Below the pieces are notes generated by a model that worked only from the letters and a program-made list of their open reading frames with translations, had not been told where the DNA came from and did no database searches. From UBA8752 sp965657965 (GTDB taxonomy: Bacteria > Bacteroidota > Bacteroidia > Flavobacteriales_D > Sanyastnellaceae): a stretch of 17,425 nucleotides of DNA. Location of the stretch: positions 1-17,425 of the forward strand of contig CBFHQM010000036.1 of assembly GCA_965657965.1 (NCBI GenBank), written 5' to 3'. Of the stretch, positions 7,261-14,753 are shown piece by piece (position 1 is the stretch's first letter; every line of letters begins with the position of its first letter). The translations under genes were made by a program, and so were the position numbers.

Positions 7261-9354
7261 ATGAAGCTCAGGTTGTTTTCTTTCAATGCCTTGATGGTGT
7301 GCATGATGGTGGGTGCGGGTGTTCCGACTTCGGCACAAGAATGGTCTTGCATTCAGGTGAACGACGACGGCACAGCCCAGCTCAATTGGTCTCCGGATCA
7401 AACGGGGGCGGATGCGTACAGTGTCACGCCCATGTTGCCGGCACCTGACTTTACGCCGTTGCCGGCTTTTGATGTGTCCATGGATCTGGGCAACCCCTTG
7501 TCCAATGTTGTGGGGAACATGACGCCATTGCTGACCACGACTCAAGGGTTCTGCTACACCCTGACTGCATTGGACGGCGCCGGAAGCAATCTCGCAGGCC
7601 CTTCCGATACCCTGTGCACGATTTTTCTCGAATTGGAATTGGGCTTGTTGCCGGGGTCGGTTGACTTTGCCTGGAACAGTCCTTTCCACTTCAACCCGCC
7701 TGTAGGTTTCAGTGGAACCTACACCATTCAGCAACTCCTGCCAGACGCGTCGTGGTTGGATGTTGTCTCTGCGCCATGGTTGATGGGCAATTCCAATACC
7801 ACATTGCCCATCACACAATGCGATGGGACCGCCACCTATCGGGTCACCTTGACCGAAGATGGCGGGTGCACACACCAGTCGAACATGGCTTCCATTGCTG
7901 TGGCGGATGTCGTCGATCCAACGCCCCCTCAAATTGTGGCGGTCGATGTGGATTCGCTCACAGGGTTGGCTTCTGTCTCCTGGGAGCCCAGTCCGGAGTC
8001 GGATGTGGCGGGCTACATCGTCTACATCTGTACAGGTTCCATCGAGAACATCTTAACGACCATTGAGGACCCCAATCAGCTCAGTTACACTTACCCCATG
8101 AGTGGTGCAGGGGGAACGATTGAGTACTACAATGTTGCGGCATTTGACAGTTGTTACATCGCCGGAATGCCCGACCCAGGGGCTGCGAGTCCGGCTTGCG
8201 CGCCGTCTACTTATTTGGAGGTGTCTTGGACCCAATGCACGGATCGGGCTGACTTGCAGTGGTCACCGGTTTACCATTGGCCCGGTGGCGTGGACCGTTA
8301 CGAAGTTTGGGCTTCGGAGTTGGACATGGATGGGGTGGAAAATGCCCCGGTTTTGCTTGCGGAAGTCCCAGGCACATTGACCTACTATGAACACGTGGGA
8401 GCCAATGTGGGGAGTTTGTATCGTTATCGTGTGGTGGCCCATGCTGTGGGCATCGATTGGACCCAAAGTTCCAATGTGGCCGAGAACCTCTTTACCTATC
8501 CCGGAGGTCCGGAATGGATGCGCTGGACGGAGGTGAGCATTGTTACAGATTCTATCGCGGTTTTGAGGGCGGAAGTCGACGCGTCGAGCAATGAGCCTCA
8601 TACCTATGAGCTATGGAGGAATGAACCCTTCGATGATGATTTTGAATTTGTGACCAGCGCATGGTCTTTGGGGGGGGCATTGCAAATGCGGGACAGCACC
8701 ATTGAAGGTGGCTTGGGCCAATACCGTTACTACTTGAAAGTGGTCAATGCCTGTGGCGACTCGGTGTTGGGAACGCCCGTTGCCGAAACGGTGTTTTTGA
8801 CCGGAACTGCGCTCGAATCACAAGTTTCCAATGCTTTGGCTTGGACGGGTTTTGAAGGGTGGGATGCACCGCGCACGCGGCATGTGGTCCTTCGGGGCAT
8901 TCAGTACGGAGGGGTTTTGGAAGAACTGGAAGACTTTGGGCCTTCGCGCTTTTCTTACACCGACGAATTGGAGGCGTTGATTGAATCGCCTGGAGAGTTC
9001 TGTTATCGTGTGCGCACCGAGCAAGAAGACAGCAGTTGGGCGTCCATTTCTAACGAAGTATGCTTGACCTTGCCTCCCGTCATTTGGATTCCAAATGCGT
9101 TGGTACACAATGGCATCAACAATACATGGAAGCCCTTTTTGGCCTTCGCCGACGTAGAGGAGTATCGGGTCGACGTGTTTTCTCGCTGGGGAGACTCGAT
9201 TTGGACGACGACCAACCCCGAAGAAGCGTGGGATGGTACAAAAGACGGCGTAAAGCTGCCCGAGGCGTTTTACCCGTATACGCTGCGTATCCAAGATGGG
9301 GCGGGCCGATTGGTAACACGCATGGGCCATGTGATGGTGGTCCTTAGGCCTTAA
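7261..9354 (+). CDS. Secreted fibronectin-like protein with T9SS type B (gliding-motility) C-terminal sorting domain
   Basis: The product is 697 residues from the ATG at 7261. An earlier GTG-led extension from 7228 would precede the signal peptide and cover the hairpin leader. Residues 1-26 form a signal peptide ending PTSAQ. The body is a string of beta-sandwich modules of fibronectin type III character: repeated W-x-P, Y-x-V/Y-x-I-Y and E-Y-Y-x-V/Y-R-Y-R-V strands, for example VSWEPSPESDVAGYIVYIC and YRYRVVAHAV. The C-terminus (about 606-697) starts IWIPNALVHNGIN and contains VDVFSRWGDSIW, EEAWDGTKDG and LPEAFYPYTLRIQDGAG, the pattern of the CHU_C/type B sorting domain. Proteins of this kind cross the outer membrane by the type IX system and are surface-attached or released. 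I see no enzymatic motif, so adhesion or a structural role is a guess. Confidence 0.88.
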   Translation: MKLRLFSFNALMVCMMVGAGVPTSAQEWSCIQVNDDGTAQLNWSPDQTGADAYSVTPMLPAPDFTPLPAFDVSMDLGNPLSNVVGNMTPLLTTTQGFCYTLTALDGAGSNLAGPSDTLCTIFLELELGLLPGSVDFAWNSPFHFNPPVGFSGTYTIQQLLPDASWLDVVSAPWLMGNSNTTLPITQCDGTATYRVTLTEDGGCTHQSNMASIAVADVVDPTPPQIVAVDVDSLTGLASVSWEPSPESDVAGYIVYICTGSIENILTTIEDPNQLSYTYPMSGAGGTIEYYNVAAFDSCYIAGMPDPGAASPACAPSTYLEVSWTQCTDRADLQWSPVYHWPGGVDRYEVWASELDMDGVENAPVLLAEVPGTLTYYEHVGANVGSLYRYRVVAHAVGIDWTQSSNVAENLFTYPGGPEWMRWTEVSIVTDSIAVLRAEVDASSNEPHTYELWRNEPFDDDFEFVTSAWSLGGALQMRDSTIEGGLGQYRYYLKVVNACGDSVLGTPVAETVFLTGTALESQVSNALAWTGFEGWDAPRTRHVVLRGIQYGGVLEELEDFGPSRFSYTDELEALIESPGEFCYRVRTEQEDSSWASISNEVCLTLPPVIWIPNALVHNGINNTWKPFLAFADVEEYRVDVFSRWGDSIWTTTNPEEAWDGTKDGVKLPEAFYPYTLRIQDGAGRLVTRMGHVMVVLRP

Positions 9355-9376
9355 AAAACGTGGCCATGAAAGGCCC

Positions 9377-9406
9377 TTGAACTCAGCGAGTTGTGGGCTA
9401 TTTTCG
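9377..9406 (+). promoter_or_regulatory. Candidate Bacteroidota sigma-A promoter for guaB
   Basis: TTG at 9377-9379 is followed after 19 bases by TATTTTCG at 9399-9406, which matches seven of eight positions of the -7 consensus TAnnTTTG. Spacing is within the usual range for this phylum. Transcription would start near 9411, leaving a leader of about 30 bases before the guaB ATG. Motif match only. Confidence 0.45.
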
Positions 9407-9412
9407 CCGGAA

Positions 9413-9435
9413 TATTCTGTTCTAAGTTATTCTGT
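9413..9435 (+). repeat. Direct repeat TATTCTGT x2 in the guaB leader
   Basis: TATTCTGT occurs at 9413-9420 and again at 9428-9435, 15 bases apart start to start. The second copy ends five bases before the guaB ATG. It lies just downstream of the candidate promoter, where a repressor or translational regulator could bind. Two 8-base copies can arise by chance. Confidence 0.4.
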
Positions 9436-9440
9436 CCGCC

Positions 9441-10925
9441 ATGTCACACGAATCTCCCCACCTCAATCCCAAGTTCATCGGAGAAGGCCTAACGTATGAT
9501 GATGTCCTCTTGGTGCCTGCTTACAGCGAGGTGCTTCCGAGGGAAACCACGCTTCGCAGCCGGTTTTCACGCAACATTGTATTGAATGTGCCGGTTGTGG
9601 CTGCGGCCATGGATACGGTGAGCGAAGCGGAAATGGCCATTGCCATGGCGCGTCAAGGCGGCATTGCGGTGATCCACAAGAGCATGAGCATTGCGGCTCA
9701 AGCTGCTCAGGTACGCAAGGTCAAGCGGAGCGAAAGCGGCATGATTCAAGACCCCATTACGCTTCCTGTCGATGCGGTAGTGGGCGATGCGCACAAGATC
9801 ATGGCCGAGCACAGGATTGGGGGCATTCCCGTTGTGGACGACGCGGGCTTCCTGAAAGGAATTGTGACCAACCGCGATTTGCGTTTTGAAGGAGAGCCTG
9901 AGCGTCCAATTCTGGAAGTCATGACCTCCGAGGCGTTGGTGACGACGCCCAATGGAACCGACTTGAAGCGTGCGGGTGAGATTCTTCGCGACAACAAGAT
10001 TGAGAAGTTGCCGGTGGTGGATGCCGACGGCAAGTTGGTTGGCTTGATCACCTATCGGGACATCATCAAGTTGCAAGAGTTTCCCAATGCGTGCAAGGAC
10101 CAATACGGCCGTTTGCGTTGCGCAGCGGCGGTGGGGGTAACAGCCGATACCATGGAGCGAGTCGAAGCGTTGGTTAAGGCCGGTGTGGATGCGTTGAGCA
10201 TTGACACTGCACACGGTCACAGCCGTGGCGTGATCGAGATGTTGGCGAAGGTCAAAAAGGCCTATCCCAACACCGATGTTGTTTGTGGCAACATTGCAAC
10301 AGGTGCAGCGGCGACGGCATTGGTCGAAGCGGGAGCAGATGGGGTCAAGGTGGGCATTGGACCGGGGTCCATTTGTACCACACGTGTGATTGCGGGTGTA
10401 GGCGTGCCTCAGCTGAGTGCAGTCATGGCGGTGGCAGAAGCTTTGGCGGGAACGGATGTGCCCATGATTGCCGACGGCGGCATTCGGTACACAGGTGACA
10501 TTTCCAAGGCACTGGCCGGTGGCGGTCACTCCGTCATGGTGGGCAGCATGCTGGCGGGTACAGAAGAAAGCCCGGGCGAGACCATCATTTACGAAGGCCG
10601 ACGATTCAAGAGCTACCGCGGAATGGGCAGCATCGAGGCGATGCAAAAGGGGTCGAAGGATCGCTATTTCCAAGACGCGGAAGATGACCTAAGGAAGCTC
10701 GTTCCCGAGGGGATTTCGGGCCGGGTTCCCTACAAGGGTTCCGTTCAGGAAGTCATGTACCAAGTGGTGGGTGGCCTGAGGGCTGGAATGGGCTACTGCG
10801 GTGCGATCGACATTCCTGCGCTTCAGCAATCTCAGTTCGTGCGCATCACTTCTGCTGGGGTCAAAGAAAGCCACCCGCACGACGTCATGATTTCCCGTGA
10901 GGCGCCGAACTACAGCTTGCGTTGA
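9441..10925 (+). CDS. guaB: Inosine-5'-monophosphate dehydrogenase
   Basis: The product is 494 residues, the usual bacterial length. It oxidises IMP to XMP with NAD+, the committed step of guanine nucleotide synthesis, in the cytoplasm. The start is supported by the typical opening with LTYDDVLLVPAYSEVLP (17-33). Two CBS domains occupy about 100-155 (PITLPVDAVVGDAHKIMAEHR; ends at VTNRD) and 160-215 (ends at ITYRD), inserted in the TIM barrel. Catalytic-domain landmarks are LSIDTAHGHS, VKVGIGPGSICTTR with active-site Cys312, MIADGGIRYTGDISKALA, MVGSMLAGTEESPGE, the YRGMGS loop and the C-terminal SHPHD. All key residues are present. It stands alone between a divergent-function secreted-protein gene and a convergent polysaccharide operon, with its own candidate promoter. 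Confidence 0.98.
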   Translation: MSHESPHLNPKFIGEGLTYDDVLLVPAYSEVLPRETTLRSRFSRNIVLNVPVVAAAMDTVSEAEMAIAMARQGGIAVIHKSMSIAAQAAQVRKVKRSESGMIQDPITLPVDAVVGDAHKIMAEHRIGGIPVVDDAGFLKGIVTNRDLRFEGEPERPILEVMTSEALVTTPNGTDLKRAGEILRDNKIEKLPVVDADGKLVGLITYRDIIKLQEFPNACKDQYGRLRCAAAVGVTADTMERVEALVKAGVDALSIDTAHGHSRGVIEMLAKVKKAYPNTDVVCGNIATGAAATALVEAGADGVKVGIGPGSICTTRVIAGVGVPQLSAVMAVAEALAGTDVPMIADGGIRYTGDISKALAGGGHSVMVGSMLAGTEESPGETIIYEGRRFKSYRGMGSIEAMQKGSKDRYFQDAEDDLRKLVPEGISGRVPYKGSVQEVMYQVVGGLRAGMGYCGAIDIPALQQSQFVRITSAGVKESHPHDVMISREAPNYSLR

Positions 10926-10962
10926 TCCTGCGCCTCCAGTTGTGCGGTCTTGAATGCACGGC

Positions 10963-10980
10963 GACCCGGCGCTCAGGGTC
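10963..10980. terminator. Weak hairpin in the convergent guaB/glycosyltransferase gap
   Basis: The 79 bases between the guaB stop and the stop of the convergent glycosyltransferase gene contain GACCC (10963-10967) and GGGTC (10976-10980), a 5-base stem with an 8-base loop. No T tract follows on either strand. It is the only terminator-like structure I see where two transcripts meet. Weak. Confidence 0.25.
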
Positions 10981-11004
10981 CCCAAATTTCGGGTTCCACG
11001 GGAA

Positions 11005-11751
11005 TTAGCTCCTTCCGAATTGATTGAGCTTGCGCAGCGGTTTTCGTAACCGCAACAGCGGGGGCGGAGCAGACCCGTTGAGTCTCCAGGCTTTGGCGTC
11101 CTCCGAGTTGGCGCGGATGCGATTGCCCAAAGAAGCATTGGATTGACCGCCCGCCCGCATTTTGACGGTTGTCCGTGGCAAATAGGCCAGTTCTGCGCCC
11201 CGGAAATGAAAGAAACGGAGCATGAGTTCATAGTCCGCTGCACTTCGAAGTTGCAGGTTAAACCCCCCGTGCTGTGCATACAATTCGCGCTTCATAAACA
11301 AGGTCGGGTGGGGCGGCATCCATCCCCGAGAAAAAGAGCGGGGATGTCCTGACTTCCAGTGCCGGGTTACCGTCTCTCCATCTTCGGCATCGACGTAATC
11401 CAGATCGGCGTATACGCCATCGGCATCAGTGTGCTCAAAGGTGTCCAGTACGTCTTGGATCACCGCGTTGTCGGCGTATCGGTCGTCTGCGTTGAGGATG
11501 CCTACGATGTCTCCCTTTGCGCGGGCGATGCCTTGGTTCATGGCATCATAAAGGCCATTGTCGGGCGCGCTGGACAGTTGGCTAATTCGGTGCTCGAATG
11601 GCGCAAGTTGTGCAAGGGTGCCGTCCCGAGAACCCCCATCCACGATGTGGTAGTCAAGGTCAAATGCGCCGGCTTGTTCCACCACACTTCTTGCCGCTTC
11701 GGCCACGGTAGTCTCAGCGTTGTACGTCACAGTAATCACAGAAACGGTCAT
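11005..11751 (-). CDS. Glycosyltransferase family 2 (GT-A fold), exopolysaccharide assembly
   Basis: The product is 248 residues. The N-terminus TVSVITVTYNAETTVAEA is the nucleotide-sugar binding start of GT2 enzymes. It continues with VDGGSRDGT (37-45), DNGLYDAMNQGIARAKGD (64-81) and the metal-binding GILNADDRY (84-92; D89-D90). A C-terminal acceptor region holds HPTLFMKRELY, the GGFN segment and the AADYELMLRFFH segment with its ED/DYE-type motif. The order resembles WcaE-like transferases of exopolysaccharide clusters. It transfers one sugar from an activated donor to the growing lipid-linked repeat unit on the cytoplasmic side; the sugar cannot be read from sequence. Its ATG overlaps the preceding GT4 gene's stop as ATGA, so it is co-translated as the last gene of the operon. 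Its stop lies 79 bases from the convergent guaB stop. Confidence 0.93.
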   Translation of the reverse strand: MTVSVITVTYNAETTVAEAARSVVEQAGAFDLDYHIVDGGSRDGTLAQLAPFEHRISQLSSAPDNGLYDAMNQGIARAKGDIVGILNADDRYADNAVIQDVLDTFEHTDADGVYADLDYVDAEDGETVTRHWKSGHPRSFSRGWMPPHPTLFMKRELYAQHGGFNLQLRSAADYELMLRFFHFRGAELAYLPRTTVKMRAGGQSNASLGNRIRANSEDAKAWRLNGSAPPPLLRLRKPLRKLNQFGRS

Positions 11752-12881
11752 GGTGCAAAAAGTGCGCGTTGATTGGCAAGATGGCGCTCATCGAGCAGGC
11801 ACCGCGCATGCGCGGCCTCTGAATGCGCCACGCAGTCTGAATGCGGCATGGCAAGCAAGGTGTCTGCGGAGCTCAACCAGGCCTCTGCATCCAGCGGAAG
11901 GCAGTGGACACTGGGGCCGGAATCTAAGTTGGGCCAAGCCGTTTGGTCCGAAACCACTACGGGTCTTGCTGTGGAAATGGCCTCTGCGACGGCATGGCCA
12001 AAATTTTCGTTCAAGCTGGGGACGAGGACCAAATGGGACCATGCGTAGTGTTGACTCATGTCTTCGGGCGGTGTGGGCCCAATGAGTTCGAGCGCAACAT
12101 CTCCAGCATTGGCGAGGAGGCGTTCTACTTCGGCCTTGTCTTCCAAGGGGCCCACAATGCGGTAGGTGACCGATTTTCCTTGTTGAACCATCCTTTTGGC
12201 AAGGGCCAATCCGAACCGATGGTTTTTGATGGGGTGAACGCGTCCAACACTCAGCAAGTGGACGTGACCTTGATGGGGATGAGCTGGGACAGGGTCAAAT
12301 GGCAGGGGCAGATTCAAGGCCACTTGAACCGTGGCGTTGGGGAACCAGTGTCGAATTTCTTGGGCCTCTTGTTTGGTACTGGCGTGCCAAGTCAAGTTGG
12401 CGTACCGGCCGGTCATTCGCTGAACCCAAAGCCAGGCTTTTTTGCGCAGGGGTTTGATGGACAATGCGCCAGCACCGAGCATGCCGCGCGGAGCCAGGGT
12501 AGTGGCCAAGCTCACCGATTTGGCGACACGCCAAGGGAGCCGACTAAAAGGGCCGCTATAAAGGCTGTTTAAGTAGAGTTTGTCGGGTTGAATCTCTTGA
12601 ATCAACGCTTGCCATCGGGCTTGGGTCCATTCAGATGGGGGCAGCCTGAGCACTTGTGCCAGACCGACTGGCTCCCATTGTCCAATGGGTGCTTGGACGG
12701 GATGAGAATCGCCGAGGTCTTTGTCCCCGCATACAATGCGAAAGTCGACGCTATCTCCAAGGGCAGAGACAAGGTTGGTCAAGCTTCGGATGGGCCCGCC
12801 TGCCCGATAAGCGGGCAAATACCAATCGATGGCCACCAAGATCACGGGGCGCGGGTTGGTATGGGCCTTACTTGAGGTCAT
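11748..12881 (-). CDS. Glycosyltransferase family 4 (GT-B fold), exopolysaccharide assembly
   Basis: The product is 377 residues from the ATG at 12881, which overlaps the asnB stop by 14 bases. The frame is open to 12950, but the extension would run further into asnB and precede the natural start region. The N-terminal Rossmann half opens VILVAIDWYLPAYRAGGPIR, with the glycine-rich AGGPIRSL acceptor loop. The C-terminal half has SVGRVHPIKNHRFGL (211-225), YRIVGPLEDK, an ELIGPTPPEDM segment, and LNENFGHAVAEAISTARPVV with the GT4 E-x7-E pair at E292/E300, which binds the nucleotide-sugar. Both sets are hallmark features. The enzyme would add a sugar with retention of configuration to the lipid-linked oligosaccharide. 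It is sandwiched by overlap between asnB and the GT2 gene. Confidence 0.93.
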   Translation of the reverse strand: MTSSKAHTNPRPVILVAIDWYLPAYRAGGPIRSLTNLVSALGDSVDFRIVCGDKDLGDSHPVQAPIGQWEPVGLAQVLRLPPSEWTQARWQALIQEIQPDKLYLNSLYSGPFSRLPWRVAKSVSLATTLAPRGMLGAGALSIKPLRKKAWLWVQRMTGRYANLTWHASTKQEAQEIRHWFPNATVQVALNLPLPFDPVPAHPHQGHVHLLSVGRVHPIKNHRFGLALAKRMVQQGKSVTYRIVGPLEDKAEVERLLANAGDVALELIGPTPPEDMSQHYAWSHLVLVPSLNENFGHAVAEAISTARPVVVSDQTAWPNLDSGPSVHCLPLDAEAWLSSADTLLAMPHSDCVAHSEAAHARCLLDERHLANQRALFAP

Positions 12882-14745
12882 GGCGCTGTATCCATTGTCC
12901 AAGTGAAACCAAGGTCCAAATGCGAGACCATGTGGTGGTTCCTTTTTCAAAATTGTACCAGAGCTCCTTCACGGCTGCACCGTGTAAAATCTCGCGCTCG
13001 ACGAGGACGTTGAGCCCGGCTTGGCAGAGGTCTTGTAACGGGCCGCGCATCCAGATGTCCCAGGGCAGGGTAAAGCCCATTTTCGGGCGGTCTATGATGG
13101 CTTGTGGCAAGCGTTCGCCAAGCGCTTCGGTCAGCAATGCTTTTGGTGAGTGAGGGTATTTGATGTCGTCTTGAATGGCCAAAGCGGTCTCCACAAGCCG
13201 ATGGTCAAGAAAGGGGACCCGAACCTCGAGGGCATGCGCCATGGACATTTGATCGGTGTCCCGCAACAGCACATGTTGCATGTAAGTGTGCATCTCGGCC
13301 AAGCTTACGCGACTCAAAACGGGCAAGCTGAGGCCTGGAGAGGTGTCCAGATTTTGGTGACACCACTTGGATACGCTGTCTGTGGTGCTGGGCAGGTTGG
13401 CCAGCGCCTTCACGTCGGGTTCAAGCAAGACGCGGCGGCTGATGGGATAGGTGGACGCGGGATCGAGGGCGCTTCCAGTCAGCAGTGTAGCCAACTTGTT
13501 CGCAGCCACACCTGGTTGGGCCGCTTTGAAGGCGGCACCGGCCGCACGTCTTAAGCCGCGCGGCCACGACATGGCCCACTGCTTGCCAAGCAAATCGAGG
13601 GTGCGCGCAAAGACCGGGTATCCGGCAAAGAGTTCGTCTCCGCCCAGTCCGCTCAAGGCCACGGTTATCCCGGCTTTTTTTGTGGCTTGAGACACCACAA
13701 AGGTGTTGGGCCCATCTCCGCTGGGGTGATCGGTTGCGGAGAGGGCATCCGGGACGGCATGTAAAAAATCGTCTGCAGAGAGGCGGATTTCGTGATGGTC
13801 AGTGTTGTACTGCTTGGCAACAAGACGGGCGTACTGACTCTCGTCGAAGGCGTCCTCGTGGAAGGCCACGTTGAATGTGGAGACGCGTTGTGGTCCCACT
13901 TCAGACATCAGTGCCACGATGGCGCTTGAGTCAATGCCGCCGGAAAGGAAAGCGCCAAAGGGAACGTCGGAGCGCATTCGCAAGGCGACGCTGTCGCGCA
14001 ATTGTTCCCGGATGCGCGCTGTGGCGGGTCCCTTGCGGTAAGTCCAGGGTGCACCCTCCTCGCTTAGGCGCTGACCTGCGCTGGCAGCGTCCCACCATTG
14101 TTCGGTTTTGACTTCGTTGTCATCGGCCCACAAAAGGTGTCCCGCGGGCAGCATGTCCACACCTTGGATGAGGGTGTTGGGGCCGTGAACGGTTTGATAG
14201 CGAAGAAAGTCAACCAGACCCTCCTTGTTGAGTGTTCTGTCCACCCGCCCGGAAGCCAGCAAAGCCCGGATTTCACTTGCCCACAAAAGCCCGCTTTCAT
14301 CGTGGTACAAGTACAAGGGCTTGATGCCCATGCGGTCTCGGGCAAGGAGCAGTTTCTCTTCTTGTGTGTCCCAAAGGGCCAAGGCAAACATGCCATTGAA
14401 CTGCGTCAGTGCTGCGGTCCCCCACATTTTGAGGGCGGCAAGCACCACCTCGCTGTCTCCAGTGGTTTGCCAAGGGTAGTCGAGTTTGACCTTGAGCTCC
14501 TGGTAATTGTAGATTTCCCCGTTGAACGCCAGCACGTATCGCCCACACCAACTGACCATGGGTTGGTTCGCGCCTTCGGAAGTGTCGAGTACGCTCAACC
14601 TGCGGTGGCCGAGGGCCACATTCTCGTTGTCTGACCAATGGCCTTCAGCGTCTGGCCCTCGGTGCGCTAGGGCGGCGGTCATGTTTTGGGTCTGGGCCAA
14701 GGCCAACCCATTTGCCCTTCCGTGGGCGCCGGTGATGCCACACAT
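12868..14745 (-). CDS. asnB: Asparagine synthase (glutamine-hydrolysing)-like amidotransferase in the polysaccharide operon
   Basis: The product is 625 residues. I place the start at the ATG at 14745 so that MCGITG leaves Cys2 as the N-terminal nucleophile; a TTG-led four-codon extension would bury it. The class II glutaminase domain shows HRGPDAEG, HRRLSVLD, FNGEIYNY (74-81) and TTGDSE (around D97). The synthetase domain has VPFGAFLSGGIDSS with the PP-loop SGGIDS (268-273), LSGLGGDELFAGY, and VRVPFLDHRLVE near the C-terminus. Glutamine hydrolysis gives ammonia that amidates an adenylated carboxylate, aspartate in the classic enzyme. In polysaccharide loci such AsnB-like genes are common and may instead amidate a uronic acid or amino-acid substituent of the glycan. 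The gene starts 8 bases after the wzc stop. Family certain; substrate unknown. Confidence 0.93.
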   Translation of the reverse strand: MCGITGAHGRANGLALAQTQNMTAALAHRGPDAEGHWSDNENVALGHRRLSVLDTSEGANQPMVSWCGRYVLAFNGEIYNYQELKVKLDYPWQTTGDSEVVLAALKMWGTAALTQFNGMFALALWDTQEEKLLLARDRMGIKPLYLYHDESGLLWASEIRALLASGRVDRTLNKEGLVDFLRYQTVHGPNTLIQGVDMLPAGHLLWADDNEVKTEQWWDAASAGQRLSEEGAPWTYRKGPATARIREQLRDSVALRMRSDVPFGAFLSGGIDSSAIVALMSEVGPQRVSTFNVAFHEDAFDESQYARLVAKQYNTDHHEIRLSADDFLHAVPDALSATDHPSGDGPNTFVVSQATKKAGITVALSGLGGDELFAGYPVFARTLDLLGKQWAMSWPRGLRRAAGAAFKAAQPGVAANKLATLLTGSALDPASTYPISRRVLLEPDVKALANLPSTTDSVSKWCHQNLDTSPGLSLPVLSRVSLAEMHTYMQHVLLRDTDQMSMAHALEVRVPFLDHRLVETALAIQDDIKYPHSPKALLTEALGERLPQAIIDRPKMGFTLPWDIWMRGPLQDLCQAGLNVLVEREILHGAAVKELWYNFEKGTTTWSRIWTLVSLGQWIQRHDLK

Positions 14746-14753
14746 ACAAGGGG

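Noticed and set aside
9361..9376. GGCC-ATGAAA-GGCC hairpin after the T9SS cargo gene as a terminator
   Set aside because: The stem is only four bases and no T tract follows.
9567..10673. A 368-codon minus-strand open frame opposite guaB
   Set aside because: The plus strand is an intact IMP dehydrogenase. The antisense translation is rich in His, Arg and Cys with no recognisable fold, which is typical of shadow frames.
12882..12950. N-terminal extension of the GT4 glycosyltransferase from 12950
   Set aside because: It would lie entirely inside the asnB coding region. The ATG at 12881 gives the normal GT4 start and a common short overlap.
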